Positions 30,335 through 43,100 of a DNA stretch of 64,000 nucleotides are shown in pieces (position 1 is the first letter of the stretch; each line of letters begins with the position of its first letter). Position numbers and translations under genes: made by a program. The stretch covers positions 25,894,274-25,958,273 of the forward strand of contig JALMGJ010000013.1 in the NCBI GenBank assembly GCA_023362775.1, in the 5' to 3' direction. A model generated the notes under the pieces. That model saw only the letters and a list, made by a program, of their open reading frames with translations, had not been told where the DNA came from and ran no database searches. The stretch comes from Charina bottae. Taxonomy: Eukaryota; Chordata; Lepidosauria; Squamata; Charinaidae.

Positions 30335-31649
30335 TACATTTGCACATATATATGCATATGGCCTAACCTTTGTAACCTTTCTTGCATGTCGGAGAAAATC
30401 TCTAGCTCTTAAAAGGGAAAGCAGCTTCTGCCAAATTTTTTCCTTTGCCACATAATTATAGAGAGGGGGGAGGCTTTCTTCTGTGGTAGGTTATGTATAT
30501 TTATTTATGTGGTAGGTTATATATTTGTGATCTGGTCGCAGGCTAGAGGACCTTGGGTGGGAATTGCATTCATGTGCCTTTTCCAGCGGAGTCCAATGCC
30601 GGAAGAAAGAGGGGTGTGCGTACATTTTCCTCCAGTTGACATGGTGGCTTGCAGTATATGTCAGATTGTTAGTTTGTTTGGGTGTGTATGGGGGCAGGTG
30701 GGGACTGAGCTCAGAACGGTAGGCTCTCAGTTCTTTTTTATTTCTCAGCCTTCAAAATAATGCCGGCAGTTTTATCTGTATCTGTGCTTAGACCCGACGA
30801 AGAGCCGTAAAACTAAATAGGCTTTTAAAAATTACATCGGAAATTCACTTTTTTTTTTTTTTTGCTCGTGTCTTGTTGGTTTAACAAAATTAAAAATAAA
30901 AAAAATAAAATGGGGGGAATGTAAAACATTGTGAAGAAGAAGAGAAAATGTTTTGCATTAGAAAATGGGTGGTTTACTTTAGTCTTGTGTGCATTTTCGT
31001 GAAAGGGAAAACGTTTATGTTTCGGGGAAAAGGCGATCCTTCTCCAAAAAAAATAAAAAAAGACAATTCCTCTCTTTCCCCTCATTTTTTCCCCTTGCCA
31101 CCCAAACGAGGAATACGTGTCTTCACTTTGCTCCTTGATCTTGTAATACATAATGTCGTTTTCCATGGCAACGCGTTGTGATGTCACCTGTATGTTGAAA
31201 ATACTGTGAGATAGATAGATAGATACAGATATAGATGATATTGGGGATTGATATTTCTGGTTGTTGTTTTTTTTCCCTTGTCCTTTGGGGGAAATCAGCA
31301 TTTGTCTTTTATCTTTGGGATGAGAAAAATCTCCGTTCTTTTCCTGGACAACTGGGCACTGCTGCGAATTCTTGGGGCGCAAAGGGGGTTCATCCCTTTC
31401 GTCTGGTCGGGTCGATCCGTGTTTATTTTTCCTCCTCTTCTCATGGTCTTTATTCCTCTTTGCGCCATGAAAACATGAAAAATGATCTGAAGACTGAAAT
31501 GCAAGAACTGAGGTGTTTCTGCCCCCCTTTCCTCCCCTCCCCTTTCAGTTTCACCTTTTTCCAAATTTTGGATTTTCCCTTTTAAAACATTGGTGGATTT
31601 CCTTCGGTGGTGGCTTGTCTTCAGCCTGCGATTGGGAAGCGATTGTTTT

Positions 31650-31795
31650 CGTAGCCTTCCTTCCTTCCTTCCTTCCTTCCTTCCTTCCTTCCTTCCTTCC
31701 TTCCTCCCTCCCTCCCTCCCTCCCTCCCTCCCTCCCTCCTTCCTTCCTTCCTTCCTTCCTTCCTTCCTTCCTTCCTTCCTTCCTTCCTTCCTTCC

Positions 31796-31875
<80 letters not shown>

Positions 31876-31917
31876 TCCTCTCTCTCTCTCTCTCTCTCTT
31901 TTTCTCTCTTTCTCTCT
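31650..31917. repeat. Long pure polypyrimidine tract
   Basis: Consecutive blocks of (CCTT)n, (CCCT)n, (CCTT)n, (CTTT)n and (TC)n give about 265 bp of pyrimidine on the plus strand with almost no interruption. Apparent Lys/Arg/Glu- and Ser/Phe-rich ORFs are artefacts. Confidence 0.95.
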
Positions 31918-32817
31918 TGGTATTTTTCAGGACGACGTTGCTGTCTTTTTCCAAGGCTCTGAGCTGATGTGAAAAGGAGGGTCCTTGTTTTGATTACTAA
32001 AACCAGGTTCAGTGGTTAGAGCTGAGCTGGGTCAAAGCTGAGATCGGCGCAGGTCCTCAAGCCTTTGAACTCATTTTGCGAAAACACCAAAGACCAACTG
32101 CCAGCTATCTCCGGCACCACCTCAAAGTCTTCCTCTTGCCGTGGAGGCCCTAAGCCCTGGGGTGGGTCCTCAAGGGACATCTTAACGAAAGCTTCATAGG
32201 CCCCCAAGAAAGCCTTAATGCCAATCCCAACTTGCTTTGGAGAAAACCAGTGACGGCTTAGTGGTACCAAACCAATCCCCAGTCTGTTTTGCAACGACAA
32301 CTCAGCCTTAGCCCATTCTCTCAAGCTGCAGTGCTTGATCATTATCTGGTTTAGGTAAACTCATTAAGAAATATTGATTTTTTTTTTTCAAATTCCGATT
32401 TCTTTTTTCATCCAAAGCACTTAGGAAAGGCGTGGGTAGGGGAAAGCATTCCCCTTTTTCCTGTCTTCCCTGCCTAGGACGGAATGCCTCTTCTGGCAAA
32501 ACCTGCAGGGAGACGTGCAGGCTTTAAAAGAAAATATTTAATTCTGGAAGTAGATAACCCTCACTCCGCGAGTGGGCTATGATTATTTCATTTCCCCTGA
32601 TCTGTGAAATGGGCATAGTAGCTTTTCCCAGCGTGACACCCTTCCAATATTTTGTGTGTTGGGGGGGGGGGTGTTAATTTTCCAAATTTGCAGCCCGGCT
32701 GCCCAAATGCATTTTACCATTATGGGAGTGTGTTCCTGGGGTGCAGTGGAAATTAATGTCTCAAAGACTCAGGGTAATCCTTTCAATTTTAAAAGGCCCC
32801 TTTTCCTTTTCCTGTTT

Positions 32818-32893
32818 TCCTTCCTTCCTTCCTTCCTTCCTTCCTTCCTTCCTTCCTTCCTTCCTTCCTTCCTTCCTTCCTTCCTTCCTTCCC
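32818..32893. repeat. (CCTT)n microsatellite
   Basis: About 18 CCTT/TTCC units, a second polypyrimidine block 0.9 kb from the tract at 31650-31917. Confidence 0.95.
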
Positions 32894-34736
32894 TACACAA
32901 TTTTATGGCCAGCCCAGCATCGAAAACAGTACGTAGACAATCTTGCAGTTAAAAAAAAATGCTCTGGCAAGTCTCGGGAGCAAAACAGAAGATTTTCCAG
33001 CCAATGTTCCAGATCTTCCCATCATCCCCATCCAGAATGGCCATTGGCTGGGTGGGATATGACCTAGCGTATTTGGAGGGTGCTTTCCTGAATGAAGGGA
33101 AGCTAAGGATAGAAGAACAGATAATCTCTATGGGGGACAAGGATGCTTAAAAAAAACCAACCAACCATGCCACCGCTGGCCACCATTTTCGCCTTACAAG
33201 CACGAAGATGGTGAAATCAGCCGGTGTTGCTTGACGGTTCTTCCCCCTCCTGCCCCCAGCAGGTTTTATTTTTGCATCCGACTGTCTCTGAGATCAAAGT
33301 CTGCATCAGAGGATGTCTCCAAACTTGACAGTCCTCCATCTGGGGATAGACGTCATCCTTGTAGCCCACTGAATTTGCTTTCACCGGGACCCCCCCAAGC
33401 TGGGATCTTCTGGATCCATGGCTGGAGCATTCCATCTGGGTGGAGAGCCAAGGGCAAGTTCAGGATTTGGGCTTCCAAGGAGAGTTGGCGTGTCCCAGAA
33501 GGGGTGGGTGGGAAGTGGAGACCTTTTAGAAGCAACCATGAGGTTGCTATCTCGCCAAGTCCACCTCGGTTCCCCCAGAAGGCGGGGGGGGGGGACGGAC
33601 TCTGTCTGTAAAGGGATCGCTCGTGTATTTTACCCTTAGTTTGATGGCGTAATTTGGTAGAAGCAGCAAGGAAAAACGGGGGCAGGCAAGCACTTTAGAG
33701 ACCCTGGATTTTCCATCTCAAACCTGGTTGCGTTGATGTTTTCTTGTTCGGTGGAGCGAAGGACACCAAAGACAGGCCTTTACCAACCTACACGTGTCCC
33801 GTCCCAGGACTTTGAGGCTCAGCAATTGGAGCCTGGGACAAAAGCTGCTTTGTCATTCACAGCTTGCAAAGGCAGCGCCAGGGGATTCCTAGAAAGGACA
33901 CAACTCACCCAAATTTATTTCAGCACGGTCGGTCGGTCGTTTTACCTATGAGCTTTACGCCCTTTTAAACAATTTAATTGGCGTTCGCACAGGTCCGTGG
34001 TGGGAAGGTGAAGGTTGACCGTTCGGGTGGAAAAAAGTGCTGGGGGCAACAGAAAGGGGATGATGGGGGGGGGGCATGAACCTGGACATGCAGAAGGAAG
34101 TGTGTATTGAGTGCTATCCCCAAAGGTCTTTCTTCCTTCCCAAGTTGTGGGGTGTGTGTGGAAGCATCAAAACCCATCTCTTTCATTTGGCGGAGTGCAT
34201 GTGTGATTCGCACCTGGGTTAACGCAATCTGTCACTTGCACGCTCCCTCTCCCCACCCGCGTGGACGTGCTACCACAAGGAGAGGCCGTGGAAGCGGCTG
34301 TAAATCTTTGGCAGAAATGGGCCCGTTTTTTAAGAGTCCGCCTTTTTGAAATCCAAAAGCTCTAGGACCTTGTTTTAAGAAAAGGAAATTAACAAGCAGC
34401 AACACACACACCCCCATCCAACATCTGGGAGCTCAGATGCTCAGCATTTAGCACAGCCGTGCCGTGTTTTGTTTCCGAAGCCGTATTTGGTGTTTCCTAG
34501 TGAAACTTGAATGCCTGCCTCTTGCTGGTGCAACTTTGACGCAGTACAGTACGGAGGGCTGCGAGTTACCTTGCTTTTTTGTCATTCATTAGCATATCTC
34601 TAATGTTTTGTTTCTCAGCACCGGTGTGCATCTCGGTCTGTGAGGGTGCCCTCTGTGCATTTAATCTGTTTCCCATAAATGCAGGCTTCTTCTCCCAATG
34701 AACTAGGATGCTGGTTTCATCCCCCCTTAGTATACA

Positions 34737-34757
34737 GTGTGTGTGTGTGTGTGTGTA
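34737..34757. repeat. (GT)n microsatellite
   Basis: About 10 GT units. Confidence 0.85.
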
Positions 34758-35670
34758 TAGTTATTTATTTAAAATTGTGCCAGTTAGTGTTCAGAATGCA
34801 TCTCTTTGTTCAATAGAGCTCGCTGGATAGCAGCATACCAAAAATTGGGGGAAGAGGAGTGAGTAATTGCCAGCGTCTGTCCTGGGCAAGTTACTTAATA
34901 GGCTTTAATGAGCAAAAATAATAAGCAGGAAAAAGATGTTGGAAACCACAGGGCACAAGTGGAAATGGTGTCGAGCGCGTTGTAGTGCACACCGACTCTT
35001 GTACAAATTTTTAAAATCTTAACAAAAGGGAAAGGAGGATATAAGAGGCAAGGAATATTGTAACATAGCTGCCTGAGCAATCCAAAGAATTCACTACGGA
35101 TTTTACTATTTTGGGTATGAACAGTTCGATACGGGATAGAAGCCGATGGTTGATTAGCTAAAACTAAATTTGATTTAGTGCTTGGAGAGGGTGGTGTGTT
35201 TTTTTTTTTGTGATGGAAAAATATTTTGGGTTTTTCCCACTTTTCCATTCTGGAACGTTGCCTTAACAAGGAATGATTTAAAAAAAAATGTCACGGATAA
35301 GGTTTGAATAGCCTGAATAGGGGCTTTTAAAATTACATTTCTTCATTGGATTTCTTTATTATTTTGTAAGGGCAGTTTTTACGCCAAAGGTGGGGCAATA
35401 TGCATATAGAGGTACCTGATTTAAGTTGAAATGATTAATTAGTTGACAGCTGATTATTGACAGATTAGTTGATAGTGTTAGATTTCTGTTTATTTTCTAA
35501 AAAAATATATAATAAACAATTAGAGGTTATTAAGGGGGGGGGGCTGTTCAGTTTGCAGACCCCAGCAAGAATAAATTGTGGAATACTGCAGGATGCGTCA
35601 AAACCAGCCCAGCCATTACACCAGAGATTTGTCGTCTGCCTCGACCTGCGACCAACTCTCAGTTGCTGCT

Positions 35671-35785
35671 CCAGCCTTTCCCAACTTGGTGCCGTCCAGA
35701 TGTCTGGGGCTTCCATCCCATAATGCCCAGGATGGGCCTTCTGAAGGCAAACATCTGGAAGGCACCAGGTTGGGGAAGCTGGCAC
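35671..35785. repeat. Fold-back MITE (cagcctttcccaacttggtg family)
   Basis: Inverted arms ccagcctttcccaacttggt and accaggttggggaagctgg, plus inner arms gatgtctgg/catctgg. Fragments of the same family lie near 39880-39925, 47404-47530 and 62838-62870. Confidence 0.75.
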
Positions 35786-37532
35786 GCACGTATTCTACCT
35801 GGACAGCCTCCGATGCAGGCCTTCTCTGGCTTAGCTCTGGGTGACGTACATCTCCACCTCAGATGTGCATCTGTTCTATCACATCTTTGGGAGGAAAAAC
35901 TGGTCAGATCTGTTTTAAATTCCCTGTGCGAAAAAAGCCTGGATTCGGTTACTCCTCAAAATGTACCTAGGTGGTGAAAGTAGACATTTGCTTTCCAGAC
36001 AAGATGGCGCCCAGCTCCACAGCATTCCTGGTGCCTCGGAGCGAATCGATTGTGGATTAAGAGAGCTGCTGCCAACTTGGCTTTTTAACGGACAAGGATC
36101 CCAAGTCTCGGCCCTTACGATTGTCTGGGTGTTTTTCCATAATGGAGGCTTAAATCAGCCGAAAGGCGGTACAGGCTCCTTTCGTTGGTAGCAGCCTGTA
36201 GCTCTGCCGAGGCGAATGCTGACGGATGTGCCATCTCTGGAGTTGGACGTGGTGGGGTTAAGTCGATCAGCAAAGCAAATGCAAAGGGGGAAGATGGCAC
36301 CGGCCTGCTTGCATCTTTGCAAGGGGGGAAAAATGCTGCTTCTGTGCCACCCCCCAAGCAGGAGATACGCTGCGCGTTAGGTGGATGCTAACCCACTGAA
36401 TGTTTGACGCTGACAATTTATTTAATAAACTTGTATATAAACTGGAATTCCCCCAGTGGGCAGAGGCCCAGGAATTCAGGCAGGTGGCGAACCAGCTGGG
36501 CCCACCGTGAAATAATGTGTTAGCCCGGACCCAAAAATGAGTCTGTCCTTTGCCGAGTTAGGTCGGTGGCTTGTACCCCTCGCTTTCTGATAAGCCAGAA
36601 GCTGTTCTGACCCATCGGGGCGGCTCTCGGATCGGGTGCCCTGTAACCCAACGGAAACGGCTCTTCCGTGCCGCAGAAGTCGGCGTTCCTTCATGAATTG
36701 GTCCTGGGGCCCACTCTGCTTGGCACTTTCCATCCCCCCCAGATTTAAAATCCTGGATTACAGCATTGCAGCAGCAGTTTTGTCAATTGTGTTTGGAGCA
36801 AGCGTGTGGGGATTTTTCAGATCTGGTTTCCTGACGCGTTAGCCGGGATCGGTGCAGTATTTGAATTCAGATGCCCCCTTATTTGCAAGATGCATTCAGA
36901 AACGGAGGAGAGGGGTGTTTTGTCGTGGGGCAGGGGCAGCGACAGTAAGGCTGCCGATGCTTCGAACTTTGGTCGGTGTCGAATTTGTGATACGTTGAAT
37001 TGCCTGCTGTTTCCATGGAATGGAGGGAACGATTTAGGATGCATCATCAAAGAACCACAGCCTTGGTCCACCTTCCAAGATTTGGTTCTCATGTCTCCAG
37101 GGCATGAGAAAGGTGATGCAAGAAAAATTATCCTTACACCTTACTGGATTGAACCTGCACCTCTGTCTTGGATGCCCAGCCTTTTTTATTTTAGGAAATC
37201 TGATCAAGGAAGTATTGAATTAAGCCCTAAGGCATCTCTCCCAATTTGAGGCTGCTGCTTGGGGGATCCTGGGACTTGAAGGTCATTTGGAAGGTCCCCG
37301 TTGGGGAACACTGACAGTCCGCAAACTCTTTCCATGAGATCAGAATAAACATCCTTTGCCTTGTCCTGCAACCACCGTCCATTTCAGGCAGTTTAATTAT
37401 TAACTTGGGGAGCAAGATGTTGAAAAGCATCTGTTTGCTCGAAGGATGAGGTTATGATTCGCCTGGGCAGCTGAAGCTACTGTGCAAATGGTGGAGAAAT
37501 AGAGCAATAGAAGCCGGGGAGGAGAAGGGGGA

Positions 37533-37751
37533 GCCGTCTTTCTCGACCTTGGCAACTTTAAGCTGTGTGAACTTCAACTCCCAGAATTCCCTAGCCAGCA
37601 TGTTGCAGTCCAGACATCTTAAAGCAGTCTTTCTCGACTTTGGCAACTTTAAGCTGTGAGGACTTCAACTCAACATGGCTGGCTGGGGAATTCTGGGAGT
37701 TGAAGTCCACACATCTTAAAGTTGCTAAGGTTGAGAAACACTGTCTTAAAG
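37533..37751. repeat. Fold-back hAT-like MITE inserted in an older copy
   Basis: The younger copy 37625-37743 is flanked by perfect duplications TCTTAAAG (37617-37624, 37744-37751). The target lies in the arm of an older copy that starts at about 37533 (ctttctcgaccttggcaact). Confidence 0.9.
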
Positions 37752-39789
37752 CATGCTAGCTGGGGAATTCTGGGATAAAGTTGAAGATCATTCAGTGGCC
37801 TGTTACAACCAGTGAATGGAGCAGAGCTTAATGTTGTGTAAACTCGTGCATAGAAAAAGGAATATTGTTTAAAAACACAGCCTGTGAGCATGTTAGAGAG
37901 ATTCAGGTTCTTATTCTTACACTTTTAGTCCACCCAAGCATAAAGAAACACACGCTTAGACATTGCAGGTACAAAAAGTAAGTACAAAAGAGTTCTTACA
38001 TTTATTTTGTCCAGGTATAGCCATTTCAGTAGAAAATTGGTTTCAGTTCTTTCTGTTCCCTAAACTGCATACCTCTGGCCCTGTTTGCTGCCAGAGGCTG
38101 CGTGGTGAAAGGGGGGGGGTAAATCTAGGCCCATCCATGTGGCCAAGATGGAGGGAGAGCAGCTTGCATGCTGCTGCTCGGTCGGTGGAAGGATCAGAGA
38201 GAGAGAGGAAGTGGGAGGGGCAACAAGCAGCTTCCTCTAGCACAGAGTTTGCCTCCTAGAGCAATCACCCATATGCTAATGAGGCATACTTGATTTGCTG
38301 GATTCCAACAAAAGTAAGGCCAGCCATATTTGGCCAACCGAGTTACAGCTAAGCTCGCATCAGAGCTTCAGGGTAGAACTCTTGTTTTCATTTCTTGATT
38401 TGTTAGAGTTATATCCAGTCTTTTGTTCAGGAGCTTTATGAAGCAAAGAAAACAAAACCCCTATGAGGGAGGCCAGTCTGAGAAAGTGTGATAGTCCCCC
38501 AGGGAGCTTTCATGGCTGAGGGGGGGGGGACTAGAATCTGGGTCTCCCCACTGCTAATTCAGCACCCAATCTTACAGCCTCCTCAAAGCTCCCATCTCCA
38601 ACTTGGATTCCCTGGTTGTCCTTGGATAACTAGATTCATGCAAGACACGACAGCTGAAACTCAAGCTAACAAACCAGAAATGTTGTGTCCACGCAACATG
38701 CTGTGGTAAAACAAATAAGCCATATGATAGCTTGAGATGACGGTCTTGTTCACACACATTAAGACCAGAGCTAGATTTCCATAGTGGGATGAACCATCAA
38801 CTACCCAACCTCATTTCGGCTCGGTCCAGTGTGTTTCGCAAACCCGCCCTTTGTGTGAAGGTGTATTTTGAAGGGTCAGGGAGGGGATGATGGGAAATGA
38901 AAGCTACCTTCAGCCAGTTGCTTGGCAAGACAATCCTTTTAAAGTCTTCTGCTTCCTTATTTTCTTGATTTATTTACACCGCGTGAGATGTGTCTCTCTC
39001 TCCAAGGTCTCTACCAGAACTGGGTTCTTAGCCTTTCAGAGTCGCTGTTTTTAATTTTTGTGGCTTTCATTTCTATAGATTATTGATTTTATTCCATTTT
39101 TTTAATTAAAAAAAATAATCCGCCTGAGGAACTTTGCTGTAAAAGATGGGTTAGGAATGTTGTAGGTAAAACGCCTTATCTTTGTAGGTAAAATCAATTA
39201 TATCCCCAGAATGAGGATATGTGAATCGTTGGGGGGGAAATAATAATCTGAACTACCTTTTCCTACTCTCTGTGTGGGTGGCTGAATAAGTAATGAGAAT
39301 ATTTAATGTCCACGTGGTACCTGTTTTTCTTCTGAAATCTGCTTTGCATATCATGATCTGTTTTCACGTGGAAAGGAGGCGGGTTCCAGGTGAAGGATGC
39401 AGGTGCATGGTGGGCCTTAACCAAGCTGTGTTTCACCCCCTAGGCCACCTGGCCTTTCTACATGAGAAGAGATCATGACACACAGATCAGATTTCAGAAG
39501 AAAAGCAGGTGTGTTAAATACACTCTTTCGTTACCACTCACTGGAACTTTATTCCAAGCGAACCTCGTAGGCTTGAACTGGAAGTCTCCTTGAAGATGTT
39601 GGCCCAAAGGGAAGGGAAGCTAACTCAATCTTTCTCTAACCTCACCAGCTTTGGGTGGCTCCTCAAAAGCTAGCCTGCAACTGATGAGAAGGCGGCACCA
39701 TCTTGGTAGCAAGTGAGCCGAGGGCCTTCTCAGTTCAGGGAATGTGTTGGTCCTACAAGCAGACTTGGATTTCCAGGGGTAGAGATACC

Positions 39790-39885
39790 ATCTAGATCAG
39801 TGTTTCTCAACTGGCTGGGGAACTCTGGGAGTTGAGGTCCACACATCTTAAAGTTGCCAAGGTTGAGAAACATTGGTCTAGACCA
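39790..39885. repeat. Fold-back hAT-like MITE, shortened
   Basis: CAGTGTTTCTCAACTGGC to GCCAAGGTTGAGAAACATTG; one arm is deleted. The flanks atctagat/gtctagac match at 6 of 8 positions. Confidence 0.75.
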
Positions 39886-40102
39886 ACCTTCCCCATTCAG
39901 GTGCCTTCTAAGGTACATAGAGCCCCAACCCCATCTTCCCCAGCTAACACAGTCTTGGGATATGTTGGCTGCAGAGGTAGCGATGGAACGGTAGTCCAAC
40001 TCACTTGGTGGCATCACCTGGAGAAGGCCGCGGCCCAGGCTGACTCGAGGTGTGGCATTGCTTGGCCTTGATTCTTCCTCTCCGTTACTTCCTCCCAGTT
40101 AC

Positions 40103-43100
40103 ATGGTTCGGGTGCGGGCTGTGGTGATGACCCGAGACGACTCAAGCGGCGGTTGGGTGCCCATGGGCGGTGGTGGCCTGAGCCATGTGACCATCTGTAA
40201 AGTCCGGCACCCGGACGAGGGGCAACGCCGTCAGTACCTGATCAACGGGGAGCGCCTCCGGGACCAGGCGGTGAGATTGATGGGGCGGGGAGGCTGGTAA
40301 GAGGGAGGCCCTTGCAAGCCAAAGAGATTAAGACTCAAGAAGAAGAGCCTTCCTCTCCTTCCGTGGCAGGAGGTGCTGGAGCATAGCGGGTGGTGCCTTT
40401 AACCTGCAGGACCGCAGCGGTCATTAATCCAGTGTGTTGAGGTTCTGCCCAAGAGGCTTCCTCGTCAGCACCAGGGGCCAAGACAGTCTTTCTCCACATT
40501 TAGGTCAGGGTGGCCCTGGTGGGCAGTACGGGGGGTCCTCCAGCAGCTCTTCCCCTAACCCACTCTTCCTCCTCCTCCCTCTCCTGCAGACCATCTTGGA
40601 GTGTGCCTTGAAAAGGGACCTCGTCTACAACAAGGTGAACCCCATTTTCCACCACTGGAAAGTGGGGGACAACAAGTTCGGCCTCACCTTTCAGAGCCCC
40701 GCAGACGCGGTGACGTTTGAGAAGGGCGTGCAAGCCGCTCTCAAGGAGATCACGGAAGGTGAGGGGACCGCGGGAAAACGAGGAGGGCTACAGGGACTTG
40801 CGACGGAGCCATTTGGCGAAACCAGCAGCCTCCCTTAAGCCCGTTACGAAACGACTGGCTGAAGGTTTCGGGTTCAAAGCTCACGGCACTGATAAACCTC
40901 TAGGCACCCTTATTGGTTGTCTTCTGAGCTCTGACTTTCTCCCTGGAATAGGAATAATTTGTAAGGTGGTTATAAGGGTTATGGGGATGACTACACAGAG
41001 CTATAGAAATGCTGAGAATTGGTACAGGTAGTCCTCGCTTAACAACCATTTGTTTAGTGAAGGTTCGGACTTACAATGGTGCTGGAAAAAACGACTTACG
41101 ACCAGTCCTCACACTTCTGACCGTCACAGCGTCCCCCCCGGTCACGTGATCGCGATTTGGGCGCTTGGCAACCGGTTCACATTTATGACCGTCGCAGCGT
41201 CCCGTGGTCACATGATCGCCATTTTCGACCTTCCTCGCCAGTTTCTGGCAAGCGAAATCAATGGGGAAACACATGATTCCCTTAATGCCCATGGTGATTT
41301 GCTTAACGACTGCCACAAAAAAGGTCATAAAATTGGGTCGGATTTCGTTAATGACCACTTTGCTTAGCAACCAAAATTCTGGTCCCAATTGTGGTCGTTA
41401 AGTGAGGACTACCTGGATTGTTTTCTTCCAGGGCTTTGCGTTACTCGAAATGGATGCAGGAGACATGTGGGGATTCTCTGAAGTAGCTTAGAAAATTCAG
41501 GAGTTCGTAACTGAAAAAAATAAAGCTCTGATTTTGGGATTTGATGATTAGATTGGCATACACTATAGAAATAATGTTTTTTATTGTTAACGTTTAGAGC
41601 AGAGCTTTCCAAACTCTGTGTTGGGACACATTAGTGTGTCCGCTGCAGTGTCTGGGTGTGTCACGGCTGCTGCTGCCTCTGAGCCCTGCCAGGATTCCAC
41701 GCAGGTCCTGGTGCCTGCCTTGTGCCCTGCTGTAAGAGTGTGTCATGAAATGATGCATGTCTAAAAAGTGTGTCACCAACACGAAAAGTTTGGAAAGCTC
41801 TGGTTTAGAGTAAGAAGTTAATCCTTTTGTTATTTGTATCTGTGCTGGAGAAAGTCGGACGCCACTTCTTTTGCTGCATTTCTTTCTGCACTTTTAGTTG
41901 ATTTCTAAAGAATTGTCTTCAATTCTTTTCAATCTTTTTGTATTTTATCGTTATGCTGAAATATTTAATAAAGTTTCTTTTAAAAAAGGAAGAAAAAGAA
42001 AATTCAGGAGTTCATTCTGGAATTAATTATGATTATTATTACTATTTTAAATTTATAATAGCCGCCCACTCCCCTAGACTTGGGGCAGCATACCAATCTA
42101 AATCCAAAACACTAAAAACCATTGAAAACCTACCACCCCATAGGCAACCTGGATTAAAACAATCAAACAATTACAAACCAAACCAGGGGCCCTTTTCCTA
42201 AATTTTCCCATAAGCTGGCCAAGTCCTGGAGAATGTTGTATTTTTTTTTTCTCATCCTTGCACATTTCATTCAGGATAAAGGCCTGCTGGATTTTGCCGC
42301 TGGTATAATTTTATGCACATATTTAGGTTGTTATTTCCATCTTCCAGGTTCCCTTTCACCTTCCTCCAGTGCCACCGGCTCCTGTTCCTCCTCCGAAGAT
42401 GAAGCAGCTGGCCGGGACGAAGCCCTTACTGTGAGTCCTGTTTTCTGTCTCCAAACTGGACGTTTCTGACCATCACGGATCAACTTTTCCGTGCACATTA
42501 GCCATGGAAGGCTTGAATCCAAAAGCATCTCTTTTTTAAGCTCGTTTCTGTCCTTTCGATTACCAGCATAGAGTTCAAAACCATTCTCCACTGCCTGATG
42601 ATATTTCAGAAGCCGGGGACCGTAGACAGATAGGTTGAGTTTCATATCCAACAGCTGAGGAGCTGGAATTTGGGGATGTTGCAAAGTATTTGCATCTCCC
42701 GCAAAGATAGCCCTTTCTCGGCGCAGAGAAGTCCACTCCCAGCCGTGGAAGTTCAGGAGGTGATTTTGGGCGGACAAGTGTCTCTCAGCCTTCATGTCCC
42801 CCACCATCAGATGGTGGCTGTCAGGAAGTGGAGACCCATGTATTTGGGGTTGACCTACTGGAGGAAAAGGCAGATACAATACAATAGAGAACAACAGTAG
42901 CAGCAGCAGCAGCGATACTCGCTGGTCATCTCTATGGGTTTGGGGGCACCATGAAATGGTCTCTTGTGAAATGGATTGTTGTTGGTTTTTTACTGTACAT
43001 TAAAAGTTGATTCCTCATTTGGGCTCAAGCCTACCTCGTGGTGGAGGCAACTGAGCGACGAGTCAAGATCTCCACAAGGGCCTGCTCTCGGGCCCAGCGT

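Larger units (their letters stand above)
28100..35600. other. Interspersed-repeat-poor part of SPRED3 intron 1
   Basis: I see no MITE, LINE or SINE copies here, only simple repeats and G/T-rich low-complexity sequence; the rest of the window averages roughly one recognisable interspersed repeat per 1-2 kb. No exon with convincing coding similarity is present. Confidence 0.5.

Noticed and set aside
31295..31967. 219-codon Lys/Arg/Glu-rich and 149-codon Ser/Phe/Leu-rich ORFs
   Set aside because: Translations of the polypyrimidine simple-repeat tract.
32016..32342. 108-codon minus-strand ORF with protein-like composition
   Set aside because: No recognised domain, no splice context and no supporting neighbour; an ORF of this length is expected by chance. 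Worth a homology search only.
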